NCBI GenBank assembly: GCA_036435485.1
Contig: CM071595.1
Location: 2,914,001 to 2,978,000, forward strand
DNA length: 64,000 nucleotides
DNA from: Saposhnikovia divaricata
Lineage: Eukaryota > Streptophyta > Magnoliopsida > Apiales > Apiaceae
Direction of reading: 5' to 3'
Made by a program: the position numbers and the translations under genes. Within the stretch, counting starts at the first letter, position 1; each line of letters opens with the position of its first letter. Below, piece by piece: positions 38,701 through 51,779 of this stretch. The notes under the pieces are model-generated. The model had not been told where the DNA came from. It saw only the letters and a program-made list of their open reading frames with translations, and did not search any database.

Positions 38701-40395
38701 AATTCAACAAAATTTTATTTGACGCCGTTCGGACCGGAATCGGAGCTGATATGATCGAAACTCGGTTTTTGGATAATCCTCAAAGGGGTTAGTACACGGG
38801 ATATTGTTAAAAATCGAGTCGGACCATTTTGTGGATATTTTTACATATTTTGTTCCTATTGGTTATTGGAATTCAACGAAATTTTATTTGACGCAATTCA
38901 GACCTGAATCGGAGCTGATATGAACGAAACTCGGTTTTCGGATAATCCTCAAAGTGGTTAGTACACGGGATATTGTTAAAAATCGAGTCGGACCATTTTA
39001 AGGATATTTTTACATATTTTGTTCCTATGGGTTATTGGAATTCAACGAAATTTTATTTGACACAATTCAGACCTGAATCGGAGCTGATATGAACGAAACT
39101 CGGTTTTCGGATAATCCTCAAAGTGGTTAGTACACGGGATATTGTTAAAAATCGAGTCGGACCATTTTAAGGATATTTTTACATATTTTGTTCCTATGGG
39201 TTATTGGAATTCAACGAAATTTTATTTGACACAATTCAGACCTGAATCGGAGCTGATATAGTCAAAACTCGGTTTTTGGATAATCCTCAAAGGGGTTAGT
39301 ACACGGGATATTGTTAAAAATCGAGTCGGACCATTTTGTGGATATTTTTACATATTTTGTTCCTATGGGTTATTGGAATTCAACGAAATTTTATTTGACG
39401 CAATTCAGACCTGAATCGGAGCTGATATGAACGAAACTCGGTTTTCGGATAATCCTCAAAGTGGTTAGTACACGGGATATTGTTAAAAATCAAGTCGGAC
39501 AATCTTAAGGATATTTTTACATATTTTGTTCCTATGGGTTATTGGAATTCAACGAAATTTTATTTGACACAATTCAGACCTGAATCGGAGCTGATATAGT
39601 CAAAACTCGGTTTTTGGATAATCCTCAAAGGGGTTAGTACACGGGATATTGTTAAAAATCGAGTCTGACCATTTTGTGGATATTTTTACATATTTTGTTC
39701 CTATGGGTTATTGGAATTCAACAAAATTTTATTTGACGCCGTTCGGACCGGAATCGGAGCTGATATGATCGAAACTCGGTTTTTGGATAATCCTCAAAGG
39801 GGTTAGTACACGGGATATTGTTAAAAATCGAGTCGGACCATTTTGTGGATATTTTTACATATTTTGTTCCTATTGGTTATTGGAATTCAACGAAATTTTA
39901 TTTGACGCAATTCAGACCTGAATCGGAGCTGATATGAACGAAACTCGGTTTTCGGATAATCCTCAAAGTGGTTAGTACACGGGATATTGTTAAAAATCGA
40001 GTCGGACCATTTTAAGGATATTTTTACATATTTTGTTCCTATGGGTTATTGGAATTCAACGAAATTTTATTTGACACAATTCAGACCTGAATCGGAGCTG
40101 ATATGAACGAAACTCGGTTTTCGGATAATCCTCAAAGTGGTTAGTACACGGGATATTGTTAAAAATCGAGTCGGACCATTTTAAGGATATTTTTACATAT
40201 TTTGTTCCTATGGGTTATTGGAATTCAACGAAATTTTATTTGACACAATTCAGACCTGAATCGGAGCTGATATAGTCAAAACTCGGTTTTTGGATAATCC
40301 TCAAAGGGGTTAGTACACGGGATATTGTTAAAAATCGAGTCGGACCATTTTGTGGATATTTTTACATATTTTGTTCCTATGGGTTATTGGAATTC
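32453..40395 (+). repeat. Near-identical 3,887-bp (23-monomer) tandem duplication
   Basis: The CCTATTGGTT spacings 2,197, 1,014 and 676 bp are followed by 2,197 and 1,014 bp again, giving 32,774 to 36,661 = 3,887 bp. Inner markers recur at the same offset: GGATAAACCTCAAAG near 33,533 and 37,420, GAGTCTGACC near 35,775 and 39,662, and TTTTTATATATTTTG several times. The copies run about 32,453-36,508 and 36,340-40,395. I saw no difference inside them by eye. They part at GGAATTTAACG versus GGAATTCAACG upstream and AACAAAATTTT versus AACGAAATTTT downstream. Within each copy the 13-monomer part is a nested duplication of the heptamer. Confidence 0.88.
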
Positions 40396-41330
40396 AACGA
40401 AATTTTATTTGACGCAATTCAGACCTGAATCGGAGCTGATATGAACGAAACTCGGTTTTCGGATAATCCTCAAAGTGGTTAGTACAGGGGATATTGTTAA
40501 AAATCAAGTCGGACAATTTTAAGGATATTTTTACATATTTTGTTCCTATGGGTTATTGGAATTCAACGAAATTTTATTTGACACAATTCAGACCTGAATC
40601 GGAGCTGATATAGTCAAAACTCGGTTTTTGGATAATCCTCAAAGGGGTTAATACACGGGATATTGTTAAAAATCGAGTCGGACCATTTTGTGGATATTTT
40701 TACATATTTTGTTCCTATGGGTTATTGGAATTCAACAAAATTTTATTTGACGCCGTTCGGACCGGAATCGGAGCTGATATGATCGAAACTCGGTTTTTGG
40801 ATAATCCTCAAAGGGGTTAGTACACGGGATATTGTTAAAAATCGAGTCGGACCATTTTGTGGATATTTTTACATATTTTGTTCCTATGGGTTATTGGAAT
40901 TCAACGAAATTTTATTTGACGCAGTTCGGACCGGAATCGTAGCTGATATGATCGAAACACAGTTTTCGGAAAATTCTCAAAGGGGTTAATACACGGGATA
41001 TTGTTAAAAATCGGGTCGGACCAATTTGTGGATATTTTTACATATTTTGTTCCTATGGGTTATTGGAATTCAACGAAATTTTATTTGACGTAATTTAGAC
41101 CTGAATCGGAGCTGATATAGTCAAAACTCGGTTTGGGATAATCCTCAAAGGGGTTAGTACACGGGATATTGTTAAAAATCGATTCGGACCATTTTAAGGA
41201 TATTTTTAAATATTTTGTTCCTATGGGTTATTTGAATTCAACCATATTTTATTTGACACAATTCAGACCTGTATCGGAGCTGATATTGTCAAAACTCGGT
41301 TTTTGGATAATCCTCAAAGGGGTTAGTACA

Positions 41331-43690
41331 CGGGAGTGTTAAAAATCAAGTCGAACCATTTTGTGGATATTTTTACATATTTTGTTCCTATGGGTTATTG
41401 GAATTCAACGAAATTTTATTTGACGCAATTCAGACCTGAATCGGAGCTGATATGAACGAAATCGGTTTTCGGATAATCCTCAAAGTGGTTAGTACACGGG
41501 ATATTGTTAAAAATTGAGTCGGACCATTTTAAGGATATTTTTACATATTTTGTTCCTATGGGTTATTGCAATTCAACGAAATTTTATTTGACACAATTCA
41601 GACCTGAATCGGAGCTGATATGAACGAAACTCGGTTTTCGGATAATCCTCAAAGTGGTTAGTACACGAGATATTTTTAAAAATCGAGTCGGACCATTTTA
41701 AGGATATTTTTACATATTTTGTTCCTATGGGTTATTGGAATTCAACGAAATTTTATTTGACACAATTCAGACCTGAATCGGAGCTGATATAGTCAAAACT
41801 CGGTTTTTGGATAATCCTCAAAGGGGTTAGTACACGGGATATTGTTAAAAATCGAGTCTGACCATTTTGTGGATATTTTTACATATTTTGTTCCTATGGG
41901 TTATTGGAATTCAACGAAATTTTATTTGACGCAATTCAGACCTGAATCGGGGCTGATATGAACGAAACTCGGTTTTCGGATAATCCTCAAAGTGGTTAGT
42001 ACACGGGATATTGTTAAAAATCGAGTCGGACCTTTTAAGGATATTTTTACATATTTTGTTCCTATGGGTTATTGGAATTCAACGAAATTTTATTTGACAC
42101 AATTCAGACCTGAATCGGAGCTGATATGAACGAAACTCGGTTTTTGGATAATCCTCAAAGGGGTTAGTACACGGGATATTGTTAAAAATCGAGTCGGACC
42201 ATTTTGTGGATATTTTTACATATTTTGTTCCTATGGGTTATTGGAATTCAACGAAATTTTATTTGACGCAATTCAGACCTGAATCGGAGCTGATATGAAC
42301 GAAACTCGGTTTTCGGATAATCCTCAAAGTGGTTAGTACACGGGATATTGTTAAAAATCGAGTCAGACCATTTTAAGGATATTTGTACATATTTTGTTCC
42401 TATGGGTTATTGGAATTCAACGAAATTTTATTTGACACAATTCAGACCTGAATCGGAGCTGATATAGTCAAAACTCGGTTTTTGGATAATCCTCAAAGGG
42501 GTTAGTACACGGGAGTGTTAAAAATCGAGTCGAACCATTTTGTGGATATTTTTACATATTTTGTTCCTATGGGTTATTGGAATTCAACGAAATTTTATTT
42601 GACGCAATTCAGACCTGAATCGGAGCTGATATGAACGAAACTCGGTTTTCGGATAATCCTCAAAGTGGTTAGTACACGGGATATTGTTAAAAATCGAGTC
42701 GGACCATTTTAAGGATATTTTTACATATTTTGTTCCTATGGGTTATTGCAATTCAACGAAATTTTATTTGACACAATTCAGACCTGAATCGGAGCTGATA
42801 TGAACGAAACTCGGTTTTCGGATAATCCTCAAAGTGGTTAGTACACGGGATATTTTTAAAAATCGAGTCGGACCATTTTAAGGATATTTTTACATATTTT
42901 GTTCCTATGGGTTATTGGAATTCAACGAAATTTTATTTGACACAATTCAGACCTGAATCGGAGCTGATATAGTCAAAACTCGGTTTTTGGATAATCCTCA
43001 AAGGGGTTAGTACACGGGATATTGTTAAAAATCGAGTCTGACCATTTTGTGGATATTTTTACATATTTTGTTCCTATGGGTTATTGGAATTCAACGAAAT
43101 TTTATTTGACGCAATTCAGACCTGAATCGGAGCTGATATGAACGAAACTCGGTTTTCGGATAATCCTCAAAGTGGTTAGTACACGGGATATTGTTAAAAA
43201 TCGAGTCGGACCTTTTAAGGATATTTTTACATATTTTGTTCCTATGGGTTATTGGAATTCAACGAAATTTTATTTGACACAATTCAGACCTGAATCGGAG
43301 CTGATATGAACGAAACTCGGTTTTTGGATAATCCTCAAAGGGGTTAGTACACGGGATATTGTTAAAAATCGAGTCGGACCATTTTGTGGATATTTTTACA
43401 TATTTTGTTCCTATGGGTTATTGGAATTCAACGAAATTTTATTTGACGCAATTCAGACCTGAATCGGAGCTGATATGAACGAAACTCGGTTTTCGGATAA
43501 TCCTCAAAGTGGTTAGTACACGGGATATTGTTAAAAATCAAGTCGGACAATTTTATGGATATTTTTACATATTTTGTTCCTATGGGTTATTGGAATTCAA
43601 CGAAATTTTATTTGACACAATTCAGACCTGAATCGGAGCTGATATAGTCAAAACTCGGTTTTTGGATAATCCTCAAATGGGTTAGTACAC
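41331..43690 (+). repeat. Tandem heptamer duplication (1,179-1,180 bp)
   Basis: GGGAGTGTT near 41,332 and 42,511, and CCTTTTAAGG at 42,031 and 43,211, are 1,179-1,180 bp apart. Both copies contain TTATTGCAATTC, a GATATTTTTAAAAATC monomer and GAGTCTGACC. The first copy is one base short at ACGAAATCGG near 41,458, which explains the one-base difference in period. A third relative is at 30,183-31,360. Confidence 0.84.
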
Positions 43691-44330
43691 GGGATATTGT
43701 TAAAAATCGAGTCGGACCATTTTGTGGATATTTTTACATATTTTGTTCCTATGGGTTATTGGAATTCAACAAAATTTTATTTGACGCCGTTCGGACCGGA
43801 ATCGGAGCTGATATGATCGAAACTCGGTTTTTGGATAATCCTCAAAGGGGTTAGTACACGGGATATTGTTAAAAATCGAGTCGGACCATTTTGTGGATAT
43901 TTTTACATATTTTGTTCCTATTGGTTATTGGAATTCAACGAAATTTTATTTGACGCAATTCAGACCTGAATCGGAGCTGATATGAACGAAACTCGGTTTT
44001 CGGATAATCCTCAAAGTGGTTAGTACACGGGATATTGTTAAAAATCGAGTCGGACCATTTTAAGGATATTTTTACATATTTTGTTCCTATGGGTTATTGG
44101 AATTCAACGAAATTTTATTTGACACAATTCAGACCTGAATCGGAGCTGATATGAACGAAACTCGGTTTTCGGATAATCCTCAAAGTGGTTAGTACACGGG
44201 ATATTGTTAAAAATCGAGTCGGACCATTTTAAGGATATTTTTATATATTTTGTTCCTATGGGTTATTGGAATTCAACGAAATTTTATTTGACACAATTCA
44301 GACCTGAATCGGAGCTGATATGAACGAAAC
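42510..44330 (+). repeat. Block repeated from 12.33 kb upstream (second copy)
   Basis: Matches 30,183 to about 32,000 marker for marker at an offset of 12,329 bp (73 monomers). It includes the CCTATTGGTT monomer at 43,920 and the TTTTTATATATTTTG and GATATTTGTAC monomers that follow. In this copy AAAAATCGAG replaces AAAAACCGAG near 44,040. Confidence 0.82.
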
Positions 44331-44599
44331 TCGGTTTTCGGATAATCCTCAAAGTGGTTAGTACACGGGATATTGTTAAAAATCGAGTCAGACCATTTTA
44401 AGGATATTTGTACATATTTTGTTCCTATGGGTTATTGGAATTCAACGAAATTTTATTTGACACAATTCAGACCTGAATCGGAGCTGATATAGTCAAAACT
44501 CGGTTTTTGGATAATCCTCAAAGGGGTTAGTACACGGGATATTGTTAAAAATCGAGTCGGACCATTTTGTGGATATTTTTACATATTTTGTTCCTATGG

Positions 44600-45000
44600 G
44601 TTATTGCAATTCAACGAAATTTTATTTGACACAATTCAGACCTGAATCGGAGCTGATATGAACGAAACTCGGTTTTCGGATAATCCTCAAAGTGGTTAGT
44701 ACACGGGATATTGTTAAAAATCGAGTCGGACCATTTTAAGGATATTTTTACATATTTTGTTCCTATGGGTTATTGGAATTCAACGAAATTTTATTTGACG
44801 CAATTCAGACCTGAATCGGAGCTGATATGATCGAAACTCGGTTTTCGGATAATCCTCAAAGTGGTTAGTACACGGGATATTGTTAAAAATCGAGTCGGTC
44901 CATTTTGTGGATATTTTTACATATTTTTTTTCCTATGGGTTATTGGAATTCAACGAAATTTTATTTGACGCAATTCAGACCTGAATCGGAGCTGATATGA
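44600..45000 (+). repeat. T8-tract monomers shared with the 28.6-28.9 kb segment
   Basis: ACATATTTTTTTTCCTATGG near 44,920 is found otherwise only near 28,877, an offset of 16,044 bp, or 95 monomers. Both have GAGTCGGTCCATTTTGTGG just before it. Elsewhere this part of the monomer reads ATATTTTGTTCC. Confidence 0.8.
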
Positions 45001-45409
45001 ACGAAACTCGGTTTTCGGATAATCCTCAAAGTGGTTAGTACACGGGATATTGTTAAAAATCGAGTCGGACCATTTTAAGGATATTTTTACATATTTTGTT
45101 CCTATGGGTTATTGGAATTCAACGAAATTTTATTTGACACAATTCAGACCTGAATCGGAGCTGATATGAACGAAACTCGGTTTTCGGATAATCCTCAAAG
45201 TGGTTAGTACACGGGATATTTTTAAAAATTGAGTCGGACCATTTTAAGGATATTTTTACATATTTTGTTCCTATGGGTTATTGGAATTCAACGAAATTTT
45301 ATTTGACACAATTCAGACCTGAATCGCAGCTGATATAGTCAAAACTCGGTTTTTGGATAATCCTCAAAGGGGTTAGTACACGGGATATTGTTAAAAATCG
45401 AGTCGGACC

Positions 45410-47420
45410 ATTTTGTGGATATTTTTACATATTTTGTTCCAATGGGTTATTGGAATTCAACGAAATTTTATTTGACGCAATTCAGACCTGAATCGGAGCT
45501 GATATGAACGAAACTCGGTTTTCGGATAATCCTCAAAGTGGTTAGTACACGGGATATTGTTAAAAATAAAGTCGGACAATTTTAAGGATATTTTTACATA
45601 TTTTGTTCCAATGGGTTATTGGAATTCAACGAAATTTTATTGGACACAATTCAGACCTGAATCGGAGCTGATATAGTCAAAACTCGGTTTTTGGATAATC
45701 CTTAAAGGGGTTAGTACACGGGATATTGTTAAAAATCGAGTCGGACCATTTTGTGGATATTTTTACATATTTTGTTCCTATGGGTTATTGGAATTCAACA
45801 AAATTTTATTTGACGCCGTTCGGACCGGAATCGGAGCTGATATGATCGAAACTCGGTTTTTGGATAATCCTCAAAGGGGTTAGTACACGGGATATTGTTA
45901 AAAATCGAGTCAGACCATTTTGTGGATATTTTTACATATTTTGTTCCTATGGGTTATTGGAATTCAACGAAATTTTATTTGACGCAGTTCGGACCGGAAT
46001 CGTAGCTGATATGATCGAAACACAGTTTTCGGAAACATCTCAAAGGGGTTAATACACGGGATATTGTTAAAAATCGGGTCAGACCAATTTGTGGATATTT
46101 TTACATATTTTGTTCCTATGGGTTATTGGAATTCAACGAAATTTTATTTGACGTAATTTAGACCTGAATCGGAGCTGATATAGTCAAAACTCGGTTTTTG
46201 GATAATCCTCAAAGGGGTTAGTACACGGGATATTGTTAAAAATCGAGTCGGACCATTTTAAGGATATTTTTAAATATTTTGTTCCTATGGGTTATTGGAA
46301 TTCAACGAAATTTTATTTGACACAATTCAGACCTGTATCGGAGCTGATATAGTCAAAACTCGGTTTTTGGATAATCCGCAAAGGGGTTAGTACACGGGAG
46401 TGTTAAAAATCGAGTCGGACCATTTTGTGGATATTTTTACATATTTTGTTCCAATGGGTTATTGGAATTCAACGAAATTTTATTTGACGCAATTCAGACC
46501 TGAATCGGAGCTGATATGAACGAAACTCGGTTTTCGGATAATCCTCAAAGTGGTTAGTACACGGGATATTGTTAAAAATAAAGTCGGACAATTTTAAGGA
46601 TATTTTTACATATTTTGTTCCAATGGGTTATTGGAATTCAACGAAATTTTATTGGACACAATTCAGACCTGAATCGGAGCTGATATAGTCAAAACTCGGT
46701 TTTTGGATAATCCTTAAAGGGGTTAGTACACGGGATATTGTTAAAAATCGAGTCGGACCATTTTGTGGATATTTTTACATATTTTGTTCCTATGGGTTAT
46801 TGGAATTCAACAAAATTTTATTTGACGCCGTTCGGACCGGAATCGGAGCTGATATGATCGAAACTCGGTTTTTGGATAATCCTCAAAGGGGTTAGTACAC
46901 GGGATATTGTTAAAAATCGAGTCAGACCATTTTGTGGATATTTTTACATATTTTGTTCCTATGGGTTATTGGAATTCAACGAAATTTTATTTGACGCAGT
47001 TCGGACCGGAATCGTAGCTGATATGATCGAAACACAGTTTTCGGAAACATCTCAAAGGGGTTAATACACGGGATATTGTTAAAAATCGGGTCAGACCAAT
47101 TTGTGGATATTTTTACATATTTTGTTCCTATGGGTTATTGGAATTCAACGAAATTTTATTTGACGTAATTTAGACCTGAATCGGAGCTGATATAGTCAAA
47201 ACTCGGTTTTTGGATAATCCTCAAAGGGGTTAGTACACGGGATATTGTTAAAAATCGAGTCGGACCATTTTAAGGATATTTTTAAATATTTTGTTCCTAT
47301 GGGTTATTGGAATTCAACGAAATTTTATTTGACACAATTCAGACCTGTATCGGAGCTGATATAGTCAAAACTCGGTTTTTGGATAATCCGCAAAGGGGTT
47401 AGTACACGGGAGTGTTAAAA
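45410..47420 (+). repeat. Tandem hexamer duplication (1,012 bp)
   Basis: AAAAATAAAGTCGG near 45,562 and 46,574, and ACACAGTTTTCGGAAACATC near 46,022 and 47,034, are 1,012 bp apart. Six monomers would be 1,014; the 2-bp shortage is the GGGAGTGTT variant at 46,395 and 47,407. Each copy holds C, A (TTTATTGGACAC, ATCCTTAAAGG), B, D, and the two A monomers of the D cassette. The AAACATCTC form of D exists only in these two copies. Shorter relatives start near 51,129 and 56,356. Confidence 0.86.
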
Positions 47421-49620
47421 ATCGAGTCGGACCATTTTGTGGATATTTTTACATATTTTGTTCCTATGGGTTATTGGAATTCAACGAAATTTTATTTGAC
47501 GCAATTCAGACCTGAATCGGAGCTGATATGATCGAAACTCGGTTTTTGGATAATCCTCAAAGGGGTTAGTACACGGGATATTGTTAAAAATCGAGTCGGA
47601 CCATTTTGTGGATATTTTTACATATTTTGTTCCTATGGGTTATTGGAATTCAACGAAATTTTATTTGACGCAATTCAGACCTGAATCGGAGCTGATATGA
47701 ACGAAACTCGGTTTTCGGATAATCCTCAAAGTGGTTAGTACACGGGATATTGTTAAAAATCGAGTCGGACCATTTTAAGGATATTTTTACATATTTTGTT
47801 CCTATGGGTTATTGCAATTCAACGAAATTTTATTTGACACAATTCAGACCTGAATCGGAGCTGATATGAACGAAACTCGGTTTTCGGATAATCCTCAAAG
47901 TGGTTAGTACACGGGATATTGTTAAAAATCGAGTCGGACCATTTTAAGGATATTTTTACATATTTTGTTCCTATGGGTTATTGGAATTCAACGAAATTTT
48001 ATTTGACGCAATTCAGACCTGAATCGGAGCTGATATGATCGAAACTCGGTTTTCGGATAATCCTCAAAGTGGTTAGTACACGGGATATTGTTAAAAATCG
48101 AGTCGGTCCATTTTGTGGATATTTTTACATATTTTGTTCCTATGGGTTATTGGAATTCAACGAAATTTTATTTGACGCAATTCAGACCTGAATCGGAGCT
48201 GATATGAACGAAACTCGGTTTTCGGATAATCCTCTAAGTGGTTAGTACACGGGATATTGTTAAAAATCGAGTCGGACCATTTTAAGGATATTTTTACATA
48301 TTTTGTTCCTATGGGTTATTGGAATTCAACGAAATTTTATTTGACACAATTCAGACCTGAATCGGAGCTGATATAGTCAAAACTCGGTTTTTGGATAATC
48401 CTCAAAGGGGTTAGTACACGGGATATTGTTAAAAATAGAGTCGGACCATTTTGTGGATATTTTTACATATTTTGTTCCTATGGGTTATTGGAATTCAACA
48501 AAATTTTATTTGACGCCGTTCGGACCGGAATCGGAGCTGATATGATCGAAACTCGGTTTTTGGATAATCCTCAAAGGGGTTAGTACACGGGATATTGTTA
48601 AAAATCGAGTCGGACCATTTTGTGGATATTTTTACATATTTTGTTCCTATGGGTTATTGGAATTCAACGAAATTTTATTTGACGCAATTTAGACCTGAAT
48701 CGGAGCTGATATGAACGAAACTCGGTTTTCGGATAATCCTCAAAGTGGTTAGTACACGGGATATTGTTAAAAATCGAGTCGGACCATTTTAAGGATATTT
48801 TTACATATTTTGTTCCTATGGGTTATTGGAATTCAACGAAATTTTATTTGACACAATTCAGACCTGAATCGGAGCTGATATGAACGAAACTCGGTTTTCG
48901 GATAATCCTCAAAGTGGTTAGTACACGGGATATTTTTAAAAATTGAGTCGGACCATTTTAAGGATATTTTTACATATTTTGTTCCTATGGGTTATTGGAA
49001 TTCAACGAAATTTTATTTGACACAATTCAGACCTGAATCGGAGCTGATATAGTCAAAACTCGGTTTTTGGATAATCCTCAAAGGGGTTAGTACACGGGAT
49101 ATTGTTAAAAATCGAGTCGGACCATTTTGTGGATATTTTTACATATTTTGTTCCAATGGGTTATTGGAATTCAACGAAATTTGACGCAATTCAGACCTGA
49201 ATCGGAGCTGATATAGTCAAAACTCGGTTTTTGGATAATCCTCAAAGGGGTTAGTACACGGGATATTGTTAAAAATCGAGTCGGACCATTTTGTGGATAT
49301 TTTTACATATTTTGTTCCTATGGGTTATTGGAATTCAACGAAATTTTATTTGACGCAATTCAGACCTGAATCGGAGCTGATATGAACGAAACTCGGTTTT
49401 CGGATAATCCTCAAAGTGGTTAGTACACGGGATATTGTTAAAAATCGAGTCGGACCATTTTAAGGATATTTTTACATATTTTGTTCCTATGGGTTATTGC
49501 AATTCAACGAAATTTTATTTGACACAATTCAGACCTGAATCGGAGCTGATATGAACGAAACTCGGTTTTCGGATAATCCTCAAAGTGGTTAGTACACGGG
49601 ATATTGTTAAAAATCGAGTC
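47055..49620 (+). repeat. 2.6-kb block repeated at +4,724 bp (first copy)
   Basis: GGGAGTGTT (47,406 and 52,130), AAAAATAGAGTCGG (48,434 and 53,158) and the 5-bp deletion GAAATTTGACGC (49,181 and 53,906) share an offset of 4,724-4,725 bp. The copies are not identical: near 47,535 this one has CGGTTTTTGG and AAAGGGG where the other has CGGTTTTCGG and AAAGTGG. Parts are also repeated once more between 49,440 and 50,880 at an offset of 1,854 bp (AAAAATAGAG at 50,288). Confidence 0.82.
49150..49190 (+). repeat. Monomer with 5-bp deletion (GAAATTTGACGC), founder set
   Basis: GAAATTTTATTTGACGC is shortened to GAAATTTGACGC, preceded by TTCCAATGGG. The same form lies at about 49,181, 53,906, 54,915, 59,978, 61,156 and 63,010. 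It is absent before 49 kb. Spacings of 4,725, 1,009, 5,063, 1,178 and 1,854 bp are whole numbers of monomers less the deleted bases. The variant arose once and spread only within the distal 15 kb. Confidence 0.85.
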
Positions 49621-51779
49621 GGACCATTTTAAGGATATTTTTACATATTTTGTTCCTATGGGTTATTGCAATTCAACGAAATTTTATTTGACACAATTCA
49701 GACCTGAATCGGAGCTGATATGAACGAAACTCGGTTTTCGGATAATCCTCAAAGTGGTTAGTACACGGGATATTGTTAAAAATCGAGTCGGACCATTTTA
49801 AGGATATTTTTACATATTTTGTTCCTATGGGTTATTGGAATTCAACGAAATTTTATTTGACGCAATTCAGACCTGAATCGGAGCTGATATGATCGAAACT
49901 CGGTTTTCGGATAATCCTCAAAGTGGTTAGTACACGGGATATTGTTAAAAATCGAGTCGGTCCATTTTGTGGATATTTTTACATATTTTGTTCCTATGGG
50001 TTATTGGAATTCAACGAAATTTTATTTGACGCAATTCAGACCTGAATCGGAGCTGATATGAACGAAACTCGGTTTTCGGATAATCCTCTAAGTGGTTAGT
50101 ACACGGGATATTGTTAAAAATCGAGTCGGACCATTTTAAGGATATTTTTACATATTTTGTTCCTATGGGTTATTGGAATTCAACGAAATTTTATTTGACA
50201 CAATTCAGACCTGAATCGGAGCTGATATAGTCAAAACTCGGTTTTTGGATAATCCTCAAAGGGGTTAGTACACGGGATATTGTTAAAAATAGAGTCGGAC
50301 CATTTTGTGGATATTTTTACATATTTTGTTCCTATGGGTTATTGGAATTCAACAAAATTTTATTTGACGCCGTTCGGACCGGAATCGGAGCTGATATGAT
50401 CGAAACTCGGTTTTTGGATAATCCTCAAAGGGGTTAGTACACGGGATATTGTTAAAAATCGAGTCGGACCATTTTGTGGATATTTTTACATATTTTGTTC
50501 CTATGGGTTATTGGAATTCAACGAAATTTTATTTGACGCAATTCAGACCTGAATCGGAGCTGATATGATCGAAACTCGGTTTTCGGATAATCCTCAAAGT
50601 GGTTAGTACACGGGATATTGTTAAAAATCGAGTCGGTCCATTTTGTGGATATTTTTACATATTTTGTTCCTATGGGTTATTGGAATTCAACGAAATTTTA
50701 TTTGACGCAATTCAGACCTGAATCGGAGCTGATATGAACGAAACTCGGTTTTCGGATAATCCTCTAAGTGGTTAGTACACGGGATATTGTTAAAAATCGA
50801 GTCGGACCATTTTAAGGATATTTTTACATATTTTGTTCCTATGGGTTATTGGAATTCAACGAAATTTTATTTGACACAATTCAGACCTGAATCGCAGCTG
50901 ATATAGTCAAAACTCGGTTTTTGGATAATCCTCAAAGGGGTTAGTACACGGGATATTGTTAAAAATCGAGTCGGACCATTTTGTGGATATTTTTACATAT
51001 TTTGTTCCAATGGGTTATTGGAATTCAACGAAATTTTATTTGACGCAATTCAGACCTGAATCGGAGCTGATATGAACGAAACTCGGTTTTCGGATAATCC
51101 TCAAAGTGGTTAGTACACGGGATATTGTTAAAAATAAAGTCGGACAATTTTAAGGATATTTTTACATATTTTGTTCCAATGGGTTATTGGAATTCAACGA
51201 AATTTTATTGGACACAATTCAGACCTGAATCGGAGCTGATATAGTCAAAACTCGGTTTTTGGATAATCCTGAAAGGGGTTAGTACACGGGATATTGTTAA
51301 AAATCGAGTCGGACCATTTTGTGGATATTTTTACATATTTTGTTCCTATGGGTTATTGGAATTCAACAAAATTTTATTTGACGCCGTTCGGACCGGAATC
51401 GGAGCTGATATGATCGAAACTCGGTTTTTGGATAATCCTCAAAGGGGTTAGTACACGGGATATTGTTAAAAATCGAGTCAGACCATTTTGTGGATATTTT
51501 TACATATTTTGTTCCTATGGGTTATTGGAATTCAACGAAATTTTATTGGACACAATTCAGACCTGAATCGGAGCTGATATAGTCAAAACTCGGTTTTTGG
51601 ATAATCCTTAAAGGGGTTAGTACACGGGATATTGTTAAAAATCGAGTCGGACCATTTTGTGGATATTTTTACATATTTTGTTCCTATGGGTTATTGGAAT
51701 TCAACAAAATTTTATTTGACGCCGTTCGGACCGGAATCGGAGCTGATATGATCGAAACTCGGTTTTTGGATAATCCTCA

